From Phycisphaeraceae bacterium (GTDB lineage Bacteria; Planctomycetota; Phycisphaerae; Phycisphaerales; Phycisphaeraceae): 6,352 nt of DNA. The position numbers were made by a program, and so were the translations under genes. The notes under the pieces are model-generated. The model saw only the letters and a program-made list of their open reading frames with translations, was not told the DNA's origin and ran no database searches. Shown piece after piece: positions 1 to 6,352 of the stretch. Each line of letters opens with the position of its first letter. The stretch's first letter is position 1. Where the stretch lies: contig JANQKH010000896.1 in the NCBI GenBank assembly GCA_028281215.1, positions 1 to 6,352 on the forward strand, written 5' to 3'.

Positions 1-1109
1 TGCTCAGCGCACTGGGTGTCCCGGTCAACGTTGACGCACCCGATCCGTTTCTCGTCACAGCCGCACCGCAAGGCCGAAGACTTGCCTTGGCGAAGTGGAT
101 CGCCGACAAACGCAATCCGTTGACATCACGCTCGCTGGTTAATCGCATTTGGCAGCACCACTTCGGCAAACCGCTGGCCGGCAATCCCAACAACTTCGGC
201 GTCAAGGGCGACAAGCCCACACACCCTGAACTGCTCGACTGGCTCGCAGCCGACTTTGTTGACAACGGCTGGACCATCAAGCGCGTGCACAAACTCATCA
301 TGACGTCGCAAACCTACCAGCAGGCAGGACGCCATCCGTCGATGTCGCAACTGCTGAACGTCGACCCGAACAACAAACTGTTCGCCTACCATCCGCCGCG
401 CCGGCTCAGTGCCGAAGAAATCCGCGACGGCATGCTGCGGATCACCGGCGAGTTGAACCCGCAGTTGGGCGGCCTGCCGGTCATGCCGGAGATCAACATG
501 GAAGTCGCGTTGCAACCGCGTATGATTCAGTTTTCAATCGCCCCGGCGTACCAGCCTTCCCCGACGCCGGCGCAACGCAACCGCCGCAGCATTTACGCCT
601 ACCGCGTGCGCGGACAGGCGGACCCGTTTCTTGAAGTGTTCAACCAGCCGACGCCCAACGATTCCTGCGAGGCGCGCGACACCGCGTCCGTGTCGCCACA
701 GGCGTTCACGCTGCTCAACAGCGACGTGATGACCGATCGCTCGATCGCCCTTGCGTTGCGGATTGAAAAGGAAGCGAAGAACTTCAATGGGCAAGTGCAA
801 CGTGCCTTTAACCTTGCACTCGGTCGCCAAGCCAGTGCCCTCGAACAACAGCGGATGACCGCGTACGTCACGGAGATGCGAACTTATCACGCCAAGCATC
901 AACCCAAACCGGCGGTCTATCCGACGAAGATCACGCGCTCGCTGGTTGAGGAACTGACCGGCAAGCCGTTTGAATACGAAGAGATTCTCCCGGTGTTTGA
1001 AAACTACACGCCTGACCGCAAACCCGCTGACGTTTCACCAGAAACCCGCGCGTTGGCGGATCTTTGCCTGCTGCTGTTCAACTGCAACGAGTTCATGTTT
1101 GTGTACTGA
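1..1109 (+). CDS. DUF1553 (PSD1-type) protein, C-terminal part; 5' end outside window
   Basis: This is the 3' part of a DUF1553 gene of the planctomycete DUF1549/DUF1553 family; its function is not established. The frame is open from base 3, giving 368 visible residues. The TTG at 87 lies inside the conserved GRRLALAKWIAD segment (visible residues 24-35), so it is not the true start. Other family hallmarks follow in order: LVNRIWQHHFG (45-54), PTHPELLDWLA (72-82), TSQTYQQ (101-107), RRLSAEEIRDGML (133-145), RRSIYAYRVR (194-203), PQAFTLLNSDVM (232-243) and the terminal LLFNCNEFMFVY (357-368). Full-length relatives usually carry an N-terminal DUF1549 domain and often a cytochrome c-like domain with CXXCH; neither is visible, which is expected because the front is missing. 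It is followed 40 bases later by a DUF1501 gene on the same strand, the usual partner, so the two are probably cotranscribed. Family assignment is firm; enzymatic role is unknown. Confidence 0.93.
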   Translation, partial: LSALGVPVNVDAPDPFLVTAAPQGRRLALAKWIADKRNPLTSRSLVNRIWQHHFGKPLAGNPNNFGVKGDKPTHPELLDWLAADFVDNGWTIKRVHKLIMTSQTYQQAGRHPSMSQLLNVDPNNKLFAYHPPRRLSAEEIRDGMLRITGELNPQLGGLPVMPEINMEVALQPRMIQFSIAPAYQPSPTPAQRNRRSIYAYRVRGQADPFLEVFNQPTPNDSCEARDTASVSPQAFTLLNSDVMTDRSIALALRIEKEAKNFNGQVQRAFNLALGRQASALEQQRMTAYVTEMRTYHAKHQPKPAVYPTKITRSLVEELTGKPFEYEEILPVFENYTPDRKPADVSPETRALADLCLLLFNCNEFMFVY

Positions 1110-1138
1110 CGAATGACCGCGCATCGATTTTTTGGAAT

Positions 1139-1142
1139 GGAA
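1139..1142 (+). promoter_or_regulatory. Weak ribosome binding site supporting the ATG start at 1150
   Basis: A GGAA tetramer lies 7 bases upstream of the ATG at 1150. A longer reading from the TTG at 1132 is possible in frame, but it would add only six residues before the methionine and has no clear Shine-Dalgarno sequence. The Tat signal also begins well from the ATG. The match is short, so this is modest evidence. Confidence 0.4.
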
Positions 1143-1149
1143 TACCGCC

Positions 1150-1287
1150 ATGAAAACGAACCTTTGCTCACGACCACAATCGACGCCGGCTTCGCGGAGG
1201 CAGTTTCTTTACGGACTCGGCGCGTCGCTGGGATCTGTGGCCATGACCGACCTGCTTGCCGGCGGTTCGAGCGTGAATGCTGCAAAC
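1150..1287 (+). other. Tat signal region of the DUF1501 protein
   Basis: The first 46 or so codons encode a basic N-region with SRRQFL, close to the Tat consensus S/T-R-R-x-F-L. A moderately hydrophobic Gly/Ala/Leu-rich segment comes next, then an Ala/Asn/Ser-rich stretch containing ANA (residues 45-47) that could hold a signal peptidase I site. The cleavage position is an estimate by eye. Confidence 0.75.
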
Positions 1288-2583
1288 GCCGGTGGTCCGC
1301 TTGCGCCGCGTTCGCCTGTGCATGCACCGAAAACCAAGGCCGTCATCATGCTGTTCATGGAAGGCGGGCCGGGCCACATGGACACGTTTGATCCGAAGCC
1401 GAAGCTCAACCAGTTGCACAAGACCGAGTCGAAGCGCACACGCGGCCTCGAGCGCGGGTTCAAATTTTACGTCGGCAGTCCATTCAAGTTCCGCAAGGTC
1501 GGAAATGCAGGCATCGAAATGTGTGACCAGTGGAAATACCTGGCCGACCCCGAAGTCGCGGACGAGTTGTGCAACTATCGTGGTTGCCAGGCCGAGTCAT
1601 TGAACCATCCCGAAGCGCTGTTTCACATGAATACCGGCAGCCGGCTGGGCGGTGATCCGGCGGTCGGTTCGTGGGCGTCGTACGGACTCGGCACGGTGAA
1701 CCAGAACCTGCCCTCGTACGTGGTCATGACCGAGTTGGCGATGCCGCAGGGTGGCGCGCGGAACTGGTCGAATGGATTTCTGCCCGCTCACTATCAGGGC
1801 ACACGTCTGCGGCCGACAGGTTCGCCGATTCTCGATCTGAAACCACCGGCGTACAAATCACGCGAACATCAACGCCGCGCCCTTGACGAATTGGCATTCC
1901 TCAACCACCAGCACGCCGCAAAGCATCCGGAACACCACGCCCTGGCGGCGCGGATGGAATCGTATGAACTGGCCTTTCGTATGCAGACCGAAGTGCCTGA
2001 TGTGATCGACCTGTCCTCGGAATCGAATCACACGCGCGACATGTACGGCCTCGATGATCAGGACACCGCCGAGTTCGGCAGACAGTGTTTGCTTGCCCGG
2101 CGGCTGGTCGAAAACGGTGTGCGCTTCGTGCAGATTTTTTCCGGGGGATGGGACAGTCACGATTACCTCGAACGCGGGCACAGCGCGCGGATCAAGAGCG
2201 TGGACAAACCCATGGCCGCATTGATCAAAGACCTCAAGCAACGCGGCATGCTCGATGACACGCTGGTCATCTGGACGGGCGAGTTCGGCAGAACGCCGGA
2301 CAACAACAAGCGAGGCGGCGTCTACTCCCTCGGCCGAGGTGATAACGTCGATGCGATGACCATGCTGCTGGCCGGCGGCGGCGTTCAGCGCGGCGCGATC
2401 GTCGGCGCGACCGACGAGATCGGCGCCGCCGCAAGCGACGTCGGCCATCCCATTCGCGACCTGCACGTCACTCTGCTTCACCTGCTCGGTCTCGACGACA
2501 ACAAGCTGACCTACTTCCACGCCGGGCGATATAAACAGTTGTCACAGTTCGGCGGTGAAGTGATCAAGGAACTGATCGCCTGA
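1150..2583 (+). CDS. DUF1501 family protein with Tat signal
   Basis: This 477-residue protein is a complete DUF1501 member; these proteins resemble the alkaline phosphatase/sulfatase fold, and the substrate is unknown. The N-terminus carries a twin-arginine motif, SRRQFL (residues 15-20), followed by a hydrophobic stretch (about 21-37), so export by the Tat pathway in folded form is likely. Family motifs follow: FMEGGPGHMDTFDPKP (69-84), GSWASYGLG (173-181), GGWDSHDYL (332-340), WTGEFGRTP (375-383), LLAGGGVQRGAIVGATDEIG (406-425) and HPIRDLHVTLLHLLGLD (433-449). The length is normal for the family. Two positions look unusual: the serine usual in GGPSH is a glycine (G75), and the common GR-D-H segment reads GRGDN (395-399), lacking the histidine. 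It lies 40 bases after the DUF1553 gene, its typical partner, probably in one transcript. The ATG at 1150 is preferred over the TTG at 1132 because of the upstream GGAA and the compact Tat signal. Confidence 0.93.
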   Translation: MKTNLCSRPQSTPASRRQFLYGLGASLGSVAMTDLLAGGSSVNAANAGGPLAPRSPVHAPKTKAVIMLFMEGGPGHMDTFDPKPKLNQLHKTESKRTRGLERGFKFYVGSPFKFRKVGNAGIEMCDQWKYLADPEVADELCNYRGCQAESLNHPEALFHMNTGSRLGGDPAVGSWASYGLGTVNQNLPSYVVMTELAMPQGGARNWSNGFLPAHYQGTRLRPTGSPILDLKPPAYKSREHQRRALDELAFLNHQHAAKHPEHHALAARMESYELAFRMQTEVPDVIDLSSESNHTRDMYGLDDQDTAEFGRQCLLARRLVENGVRFVQIFSGGWDSHDYLERGHSARIKSVDKPMAALIKDLKQRGMLDDTLVIWTGEFGRTPDNNKRGGVYSLGRGDNVDAMTMLLAGGGVQRGAIVGATDEIGAAASDVGHPIRDLHVTLLHLLGLDDNKLTYFHAGRYKQLSQFGGEVIKELIA

Positions 2584-2630
2584 CCCTCGCTTTCATTCAC
2601 CCAAATGTGAGCAGCGGTTTTTACGCCGTA
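2584..2630. other. Convergent intergenic gap, no strong terminator
   Basis: Forty-seven bases separate the stop codons of the converging DUF1501 and VTC-domain genes. The only structure I see is a five-pair inverted repeat (2596-2600 with 2607-2611, one pair a G-T wobble, six-base loop). It is followed at a distance by a five-T run (2618-2622). This is too weak and badly spaced to call an intrinsic terminator. Confidence 0.5.
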
Positions 2631-3371
2631 CTACAAGTGGTAGCCGCCGTAGACATGCTTGTCGATCGCGCCGCAGTATTTGCTGAAGCGGTGCAGCGTC
2701 AGGTTCATGCGGTTTAGAATCGCGCAGATCCAAGTGGGAATCATGTTGTTGCACTTGATTTCCAAAACAAACTGGCTCGGCGGAAGGATGAACGGATCTT
2801 TCGTCGGTGAACATTCAAACGTGCCGCGAAACGCACGCCAACGGACGTTCGTGTCGATCGTCACCCGCAATCCCGGATCATACCGCCCCATGAAGGCACG
2901 GCGGTCATAGCTGGTGATCACCTTCGGCTTCATGTGATCACGGGCGATCAGGCAATACGCCTCATCGAACACCGCATCGCCCAGGTAGTGCGCGCTGTCG
3001 CCGCGCCGTCCTTCAAGCGCGGACAGCAGCCGATCACTGTTGAGCACGGTTCGTCGTTTTTGAACCGTGCGATCAATGCGCTGCTTGATTTCCAGAAACA
3101 CCTGGTCGCCCATTGACATACCGTACTGCCTCAACCTTACTTTGCGGCGAAACTTCACGCCGTCGAGCTTCTCCCAGAACGCCGTGTAGTCAGGCGAATC
3201 GTAGTAAAGCGAACTGATTCGGTACTTGCCCTGCGGGTCGCCGTGATGATCGACGTCGATGTAATCGCCTGCCATCGAAAGCAGGCGATTCACCTGCTCG
3301 GCCGACACAATGTATTTCAACTCGAAGCGGTTGAAACTTCGCTGATAGGTTGCCTGCACCGCGCCCTTCAT
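2631..3371 (-). CDS. VTC-domain polyphosphate polymerase-like protein
   Basis: This 246-residue protein is a stand-alone VTC domain, related to the catalytic core of yeast Vtc4, which makes polyphosphate from ATP inside a basic tunnel. Family motifs are clear: RFELKY (residues 15-20), SSLYYDSPDYTAFWEKLDG (53-71), FRRKVRLRQYG (74-84), VFLEIKQR (91-98), KRR (105-107), SYDRRAF (154-160), LRVTID (168-173), FVLEIK (201-206) and FSKY (229-232). The basic residues and glutamate expected to line the tunnel appear kept: K19, R79, R81, K96, R106 or R107, R158, R169, E204 and K231. There is no signal peptide, membrane segment or SPX domain, so it probably acts in the cytoplasm, perhaps with a membrane partner. 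The ATG overlaps the TGA of the upstream CotH-like gene by one base and has a good Shine-Dalgarno inside that gene, indicating translational coupling. Polymerase activity is inferred from the family; some bacterial VTC proteins are untested. Confidence 0.92.
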   Translation of the reverse strand: MKGAVQATYQRSFNRFELKYIVSAEQVNRLLSMAGDYIDVDHHGDPQGKYRISSLYYDSPDYTAFWEKLDGVKFRRKVRLRQYGMSMGDQVFLEIKQRIDRTVQKRRTVLNSDRLLSALEGRRGDSAHYLGDAVFDEAYCLIARDHMKPKVITSYDRRAFMGRYDPGLRVTIDTNVRWRAFRGTFECSPTKDPFILPPSQFVLEIKCNNMIPTWICAILNRMNLTLHRFSKYCGAIDKHVYGGYHL

Positions 3372-3373
3372 CA
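3369..3373 (-). promoter_or_regulatory. TGATG stop/start overlap (translational coupling)
   Basis: On the minus strand the CotH-like gene ends with TGA (3373-3371) and the VTC-domain gene starts with ATG (3371-3369), sharing one base. Such overlaps usually let terminating ribosomes re-initiate, which ties the amounts of the two proteins together. Confidence 0.85.
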
Positions 3374-6352
3374 GTTCTTACTCCCTTCCGGACTCGGTGA
3401 ACGCGACAGGTCCAGCCAATCAATTCGTCGGATTTCCACGGCCGGTTTTCCGGGCATCGCCAGTTTAATCTCTTGCACAGTCATCGGCGGCACGCGCACC
3501 ATGGGACGTGTGAATTGGGGCAACAGCTTCACAGTTTCCTTGAATTCCTTGGTCTTGCCTGTGAACCGGATTTCAACCTCCGCCGGCTCCTGCGTCCGCG
3601 CTTCGATCATGAACACCGAGTTGCCCGTCAACGCCTGATCAAACTGCGTGGAAAGCGTCATGGGGCTGCCACCTTTTGATCGCACGCGCAACACCCTTTC
3701 AGTCTTTCGCGCGATGCCGAACTGCGAGGCCTGCCAACCGTGAATGTTGGTGGTCAGATCCTCGCGGAAGCGATGTTCCAGAATCGCGCGGCGAGGGCGA
3801 ATGGCTTCGTCCGTGGCATACAACCCAACTTGATCCGTCGGTGGCAATCCAAGGACGTCATAAATCAGTTGGTTGGCCGCGATGCTCGCATCGCCGGTGC
3901 CGACGTGACAATCGATCAACGCAGCGTCAACAGGAATCGTCGGCGATACTTCCGTCGTGATCACCGCGCAATTGAACAGTTGCAAGTCCGAATTGGCATC
4001 CAACTCCAACGATTTACCGCAATGAAGGAGCACGGTGTTGTAGACGACGCCGTGGCCACCGTCGTTGTACCGCCAGTTTTTGGCGTAGCCGTTGATGCCG
4101 ATGTTGCAACGTTCCAAACGACAGTTGACGATGATCGGCTCCGAGCCGTCCTTGGTTTCGATCCCGATATTGGCGTGCTTGATGTCGATGTTGAAAATGA
4201 TCGGCTGCGACTTTTCGCCGATCGAAATGCCTTTGTCGCCCGCCCGCACAATGCGATTGTCGCGCAGAATCGGCCGACTGGTCATGAGATCAATGGCGTC
4301 ATTGCCCGTATCCGTGAACACGTTGCGTTGAATGATGCCGTGGCTGTAATCGAAGTCGATCGCGTCGCCGTAAGCGTGCAGGAACGTGCAATCTTCCACG
4401 TCGACCCCCGACTTCGCTGCCCGCAACGTGTCGTCGCCGATGAGGTTGCGTTCAAAGTGGCAGAAGTTGATCAGCACATCAGACGCGTTGTAGATGCTGA
4501 CCATTCCGGAGTAGTGCGCGTTGTGAATGTTCTCCGCACTGCCGCCGACGAAACGCACATGCGAGAATCGGCTGCCGGACGAAGCCGGCCCGTTAATGCC
4601 GACCATGCCCCAGGGTTGATCGGGATCCAATCGTTCCACGTGAATCGGCTGGGACGCGGTGCCCCGGAACGTCAACTTGCCGTAACTTAAGATGGACACG
4701 CCCGGCGCCAGGCGAATGCGCGTACCGGGCTCCACCGTCACATGATGATGTGCCGGGATTACCCAGTCTTCGGTCAGTTCGACCTGCCCCTGCAACGTCT
4801 TCGACTCAATTGCCGGGGAAAGCGGAATCACCCAGGGATGAATGCTGTCACACGACGGGACGGACCATTGATCCGTTCGCGTCACCTGCGACGTTTGCTT
4901 TGTCACGCGATTCTGTGCGGCGATGTGAACGATGTCGACGCTACCTGCACCTTCCAACTGATATCGATACCCCAGTTTGGCCGGCAACAAGCGAAACACG
5001 AATGCTTTCAGGTCGCGCGAATACATGCGCCCCGGGTACAACGTGCCGGGAAGTTCGATGGTGTCGTCAGCCGAACGGGTGAACGCAACGGGCTGTCGCG
5101 AGCCATCCGGCATCACGCGGAAGATTTTGCACGACGCAGGCAACGGCTTATTAAATCGAATGCGAACCTGATGACTGGGCGAATAGCCGTCCGCCGTCAG
5201 GCTCAGTCGGCCGTCCTCAAAAGCATATTTCACTTCTGCACGACCGAGGCGTTCATTCAACAGTTCAATACGATTGCGGAGGAAAGCTTTCAGTTCGGTG
5301 ATCGATTCATCAAATGTGCCCGGGGCCCGAAAGTTCCATCCATGTCGGTCGAGTTTGTCGTGCTTCACGTAATCGCGATACCGCTCGTTGGCGGCGTCAA
5401 TCCGAGCCATCACATGCTCGACAAACGCCGCGTTGTTGATCTGATCGTACAGGTATTGGTTCTTCTGATAGTTGAATTCCGGATGCCGAAGCAACTCTTC
5501 AAAGATTCGATTGGTGGCGATATCGACGTCGAACCGGTCCGCCTTCGCGCGGTCGAAGGTCAGACCGATCGAGTCCCACTCCACCATGCGGAAGTTGCCC
5601 GCCAGCGGATCGAGGAACACGCAAAGATTGTGATAAGGGTCGTAGTGATTTGTCCCGATGAGTGAGACGAAGGCACAGAACCGCGCCATGTACGCCTCAT
5701 CGAAAAGCCGAAACGATTGTTGCCAGTACGTCCCCGCGTTGACCTGTTCGATGAGTTGAACCAACGGCGGCTTGGTCCAGGGTGAGGGTGCGTTGTACGT
5801 GCTTTCGATGGTCCAGATGTAGGGGTCTTCACAGAACCGGTTGCTGACGCCGAATCGGGCAGATGGATCGCCCATATAGGTGTAGCCCGGCATGAACTGA
5901 AGATCACGAATCAGGCTCTCATCGATCGGCGCGATCATCGAATACAAACCCTGGTACTTCCCATTTACCTTAACCGCCGCCATCGTTACCGGCGAGGTCA
6001 TGAGATCAAATCGGTCGGCGATCAGATAATCCACATATTGAACGATGAACTGACCATCCTTCGGATTGACCAGCGCCAGTTTCCGTCCCAGTTCCAAAGG
6101 CGAAGACTTGGAGCTTTTCAGCCGCCAACTCCGCTTGGGATAGAACCAGTGATAGGAGTTGTCGCCTCGATATCGAATCTTGACCTTCTTGTATCCCTCG
6201 GCGGTGAGCAGTGTGGCGGACTTTTCGACGAATCCGGACAACGGCAGGTCACTGTTCAATTCGTCGATTGACCTTTCAGGAACGGACAGATCAATCAGCG
6301 GCACATGCGCGTTTTCCGTCGGATGCCAGTTTGTGGTCAGCGTGTCGCGCAC
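3371..6352 (-). CDS. CotH kinase-like protein fused to a right-handed beta-helix; N-terminus outside window
   Basis: The 993 visible residues form a multidomain protein that runs off the right edge. The GTG at the edge is probably not the true start, so any signal peptide is unseen. Visible residues 15-370 match the CotH family, atypical kinases first known from Bacillus spore coats: RGDNSYHWFYPKRSWRLK (62-79), VNGKYQGLYSMI (129-140), HYDPYHN (236-242) and MVEWDSIGLTF (256-266). D238 and D260 are 22 residues apart, close to the spacing I recall for the two catalytic aspartates of Bacillus CotH. The common WD-x-D form is altered (WDSI). Residues about 371-475 look like a beta-sandwich linker. 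Residues about 535-830 are a right-handed parallel beta-helix with regular rungs. Residues 855-993 form a beta-rich module I cannot assign. No membrane segment is visible. It is coupled to the VTC-domain gene downstream. Protein substrate, kinase activity and extracellular location are inferences. Confidence 0.88.
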   Translation of the reverse strand: MRDTLTTNWHPTENAHVPLIDLSVPERSIDELNSDLPLSGFVEKSATLLTAEGYKKVKIRYRGDNSYHWFYPKRSWRLKSSKSSPLELGRKLALVNPKDGQFIVQYVDYLIADRFDLMTSPVTMAAVKVNGKYQGLYSMIAPIDESLIRDLQFMPGYTYMGDPSARFGVSNRFCEDPYIWTIESTYNAPSPWTKPPLVQLIEQVNAGTYWQQSFRLFDEAYMARFCAFVSLIGTNHYDPYHNLCVFLDPLAGNFRMVEWDSIGLTFDRAKADRFDVDIATNRIFEELLRHPEFNYQKNQYLYDQINNAAFVEHVMARIDAANERYRDYVKHDKLDRHGWNFRAPGTFDESITELKAFLRNRIELLNERLGRAEVKYAFEDGRLSLTADGYSPSHQVRIRFNKPLPASCKIFRVMPDGSRQPVAFTRSADDTIELPGTLYPGRMYSRDLKAFVFRLLPAKLGYRYQLEGAGSVDIVHIAAQNRVTKQTSQVTRTDQWSVPSCDSIHPWVIPLSPAIESKTLQGQVELTEDWVIPAHHHVTVEPGTRIRLAPGVSILSYGKLTFRGTASQPIHVERLDPDQPWGMVGINGPASSGSRFSHVRFVGGSAENIHNAHYSGMVSIYNASDVLINFCHFERNLIGDDTLRAAKSGVDVEDCTFLHAYGDAIDFDYSHGIIQRNVFTDTGNDAIDLMTSRPILRDNRIVRAGDKGISIGEKSQPIIFNIDIKHANIGIETKDGSEPIIVNCRLERCNIGINGYAKNWRYNDGGHGVVYNTVLLHCGKSLELDANSDLQLFNCAVITTEVSPTIPVDAALIDCHVGTGDASIAANQLIYDVLGLPPTDQVGLYATDEAIRPRRAILEHRFREDLTTNIHGWQASQFGIARKTERVLRVRSKGGSPMTLSTQFDQALTGNSVFMIEARTQEPAEVEIRFTGKTKEFKETVKLLPQFTRPMVRVPPMTVQEIKLAMPGKPAVEIRRIDWLDLSRSPSPEGSKN
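3381..3387 (-). promoter_or_regulatory. Shine-Dalgarno sequence for the VTC-domain gene
   Basis: The minus strand reads AAGGGAG, ending nine bases before the ATG at 3371. It lies within the last codons of the CotH-like gene (the E-G-S region of its C-terminus). It is a strong purine-rich site at good spacing and fixes the VTC start. Confidence 0.7.
3902..4468 (-). repeat. Beta-helix rung repeats within the CotH-like protein
   Basis: Residues 629-817 of the visible protein show a recurring turn with an N, C or I followed two residues later by a hydrophobic residue: C631, C655, N676, N699, I722, C744, N772, C795 and C815. Steps are 20 to 28 residues. In the central part, small-hydrophobic pairs recur exactly every 22 residues (A664-I665, A686-I687, G708-I709, G730-I731, G752-I753). 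This fits an internal asparagine-type ladder of a right-handed parallel beta-helix. The repeat is at protein level; the DNA copies are diverged. Confidence 0.75.

Noticed and set aside
87..89. TTG as a start for the DUF1553 gene
   Set aside because: The frame is open to the left edge, and the TTG falls inside a conserved family motif; the gene continues upstream of the window.
2328..2339. Perfect 12-base palindrome CCTCGGCCGAGG
   Set aside because: It sits inside the DUF1501 coding sequence at the L-G-R-G codons and has no partner site or promoter context, so it is probably a codon coincidence.
1858..2520. Minus-strand open frame of 220 codons opposite the DUF1501 gene
   Set aside because: It lies wholly within a well-supported DUF1501 gene and its product has no recognisable motif; it is an antisense shadow.
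2596..2622. Possible intrinsic terminator in the convergent gap
   Set aside because: The stem is only five pairs including one wobble, and the T run begins six bases after it, so it does not meet the usual form.
3740..5665. Two long plus-strand open frames (3740-4690 and 4742-5665) opposite the CotH-like gene
   Set aside because: They share the frame that is codon-aligned antisense to the CotH-like gene. Stops there need TTA, CTA or TCA codons on the coding strand, which are rare in G+C-rich genes. Their translations show no recognisable domain, while the minus strand is clearly coding.
6350..6352. GTG as the start of the CotH-like gene
   Set aside because: It is the first codon at the window edge, with no visible upstream sequence and no signal peptide after it; the real start is probably outside.

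Overview
The window most likely comes from a Planctomycetota chromosome, or less likely a related Verrucomicrobiota one. The main reason is the left-hand pair: a DUF1553 (PSD1-type) protein followed directly by a Tat-exported DUF1501 protein, a tandem hugely expanded in those phyla. The DNA is fairly G+C-rich by eye and densely coded. I saw no tRNA, rRNA, CRISPR array, insertion sequence or integrase.

Layout: four protein genes in two converging blocks. On the + strand, bases 1-1109 hold the 3' part of the DUF1553 gene. After a 40-base gap, 1150-2583 holds the DUF1501 gene. On the - strand, transcribed from the right edge inward, a large gene (3371-6352, 5' end outside the window) encodes a CotH-type kinase-like domain, a beta-sandwich-like linker, a long right-handed beta-helix and an unassigned C-terminal beta-rich module. 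Its TGA overlaps by one base the ATG of a VTC-domain (polyphosphate polymerase-like) gene (2631-3371). The blocks meet tail to tail across 47 bases with no convincing terminator.

How the genes may work together: the left pair belongs to the planctomycete export/catabolism-type gene sets whose biochemistry is largely unknown. The right pair looks like one translationally coupled operon. CotH-family and VTC-domain genes are known neighbours in bacteria, often with a DUF4956 membrane protein, which is not in this window. The least ordinary features are the CotH/beta-helix fusion, with its ladder of N/C/I positions and a near-exact 22-residue period; the well-preserved active-site set of the small VTC protein; and a DUF1501 protein whose usual GR-D-H motif has lost its histidine. 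No complete new system can be demonstrated from this fragment. The coupled kinase-like/beta-helix plus polyphosphate-polymerase pair is the best lead.
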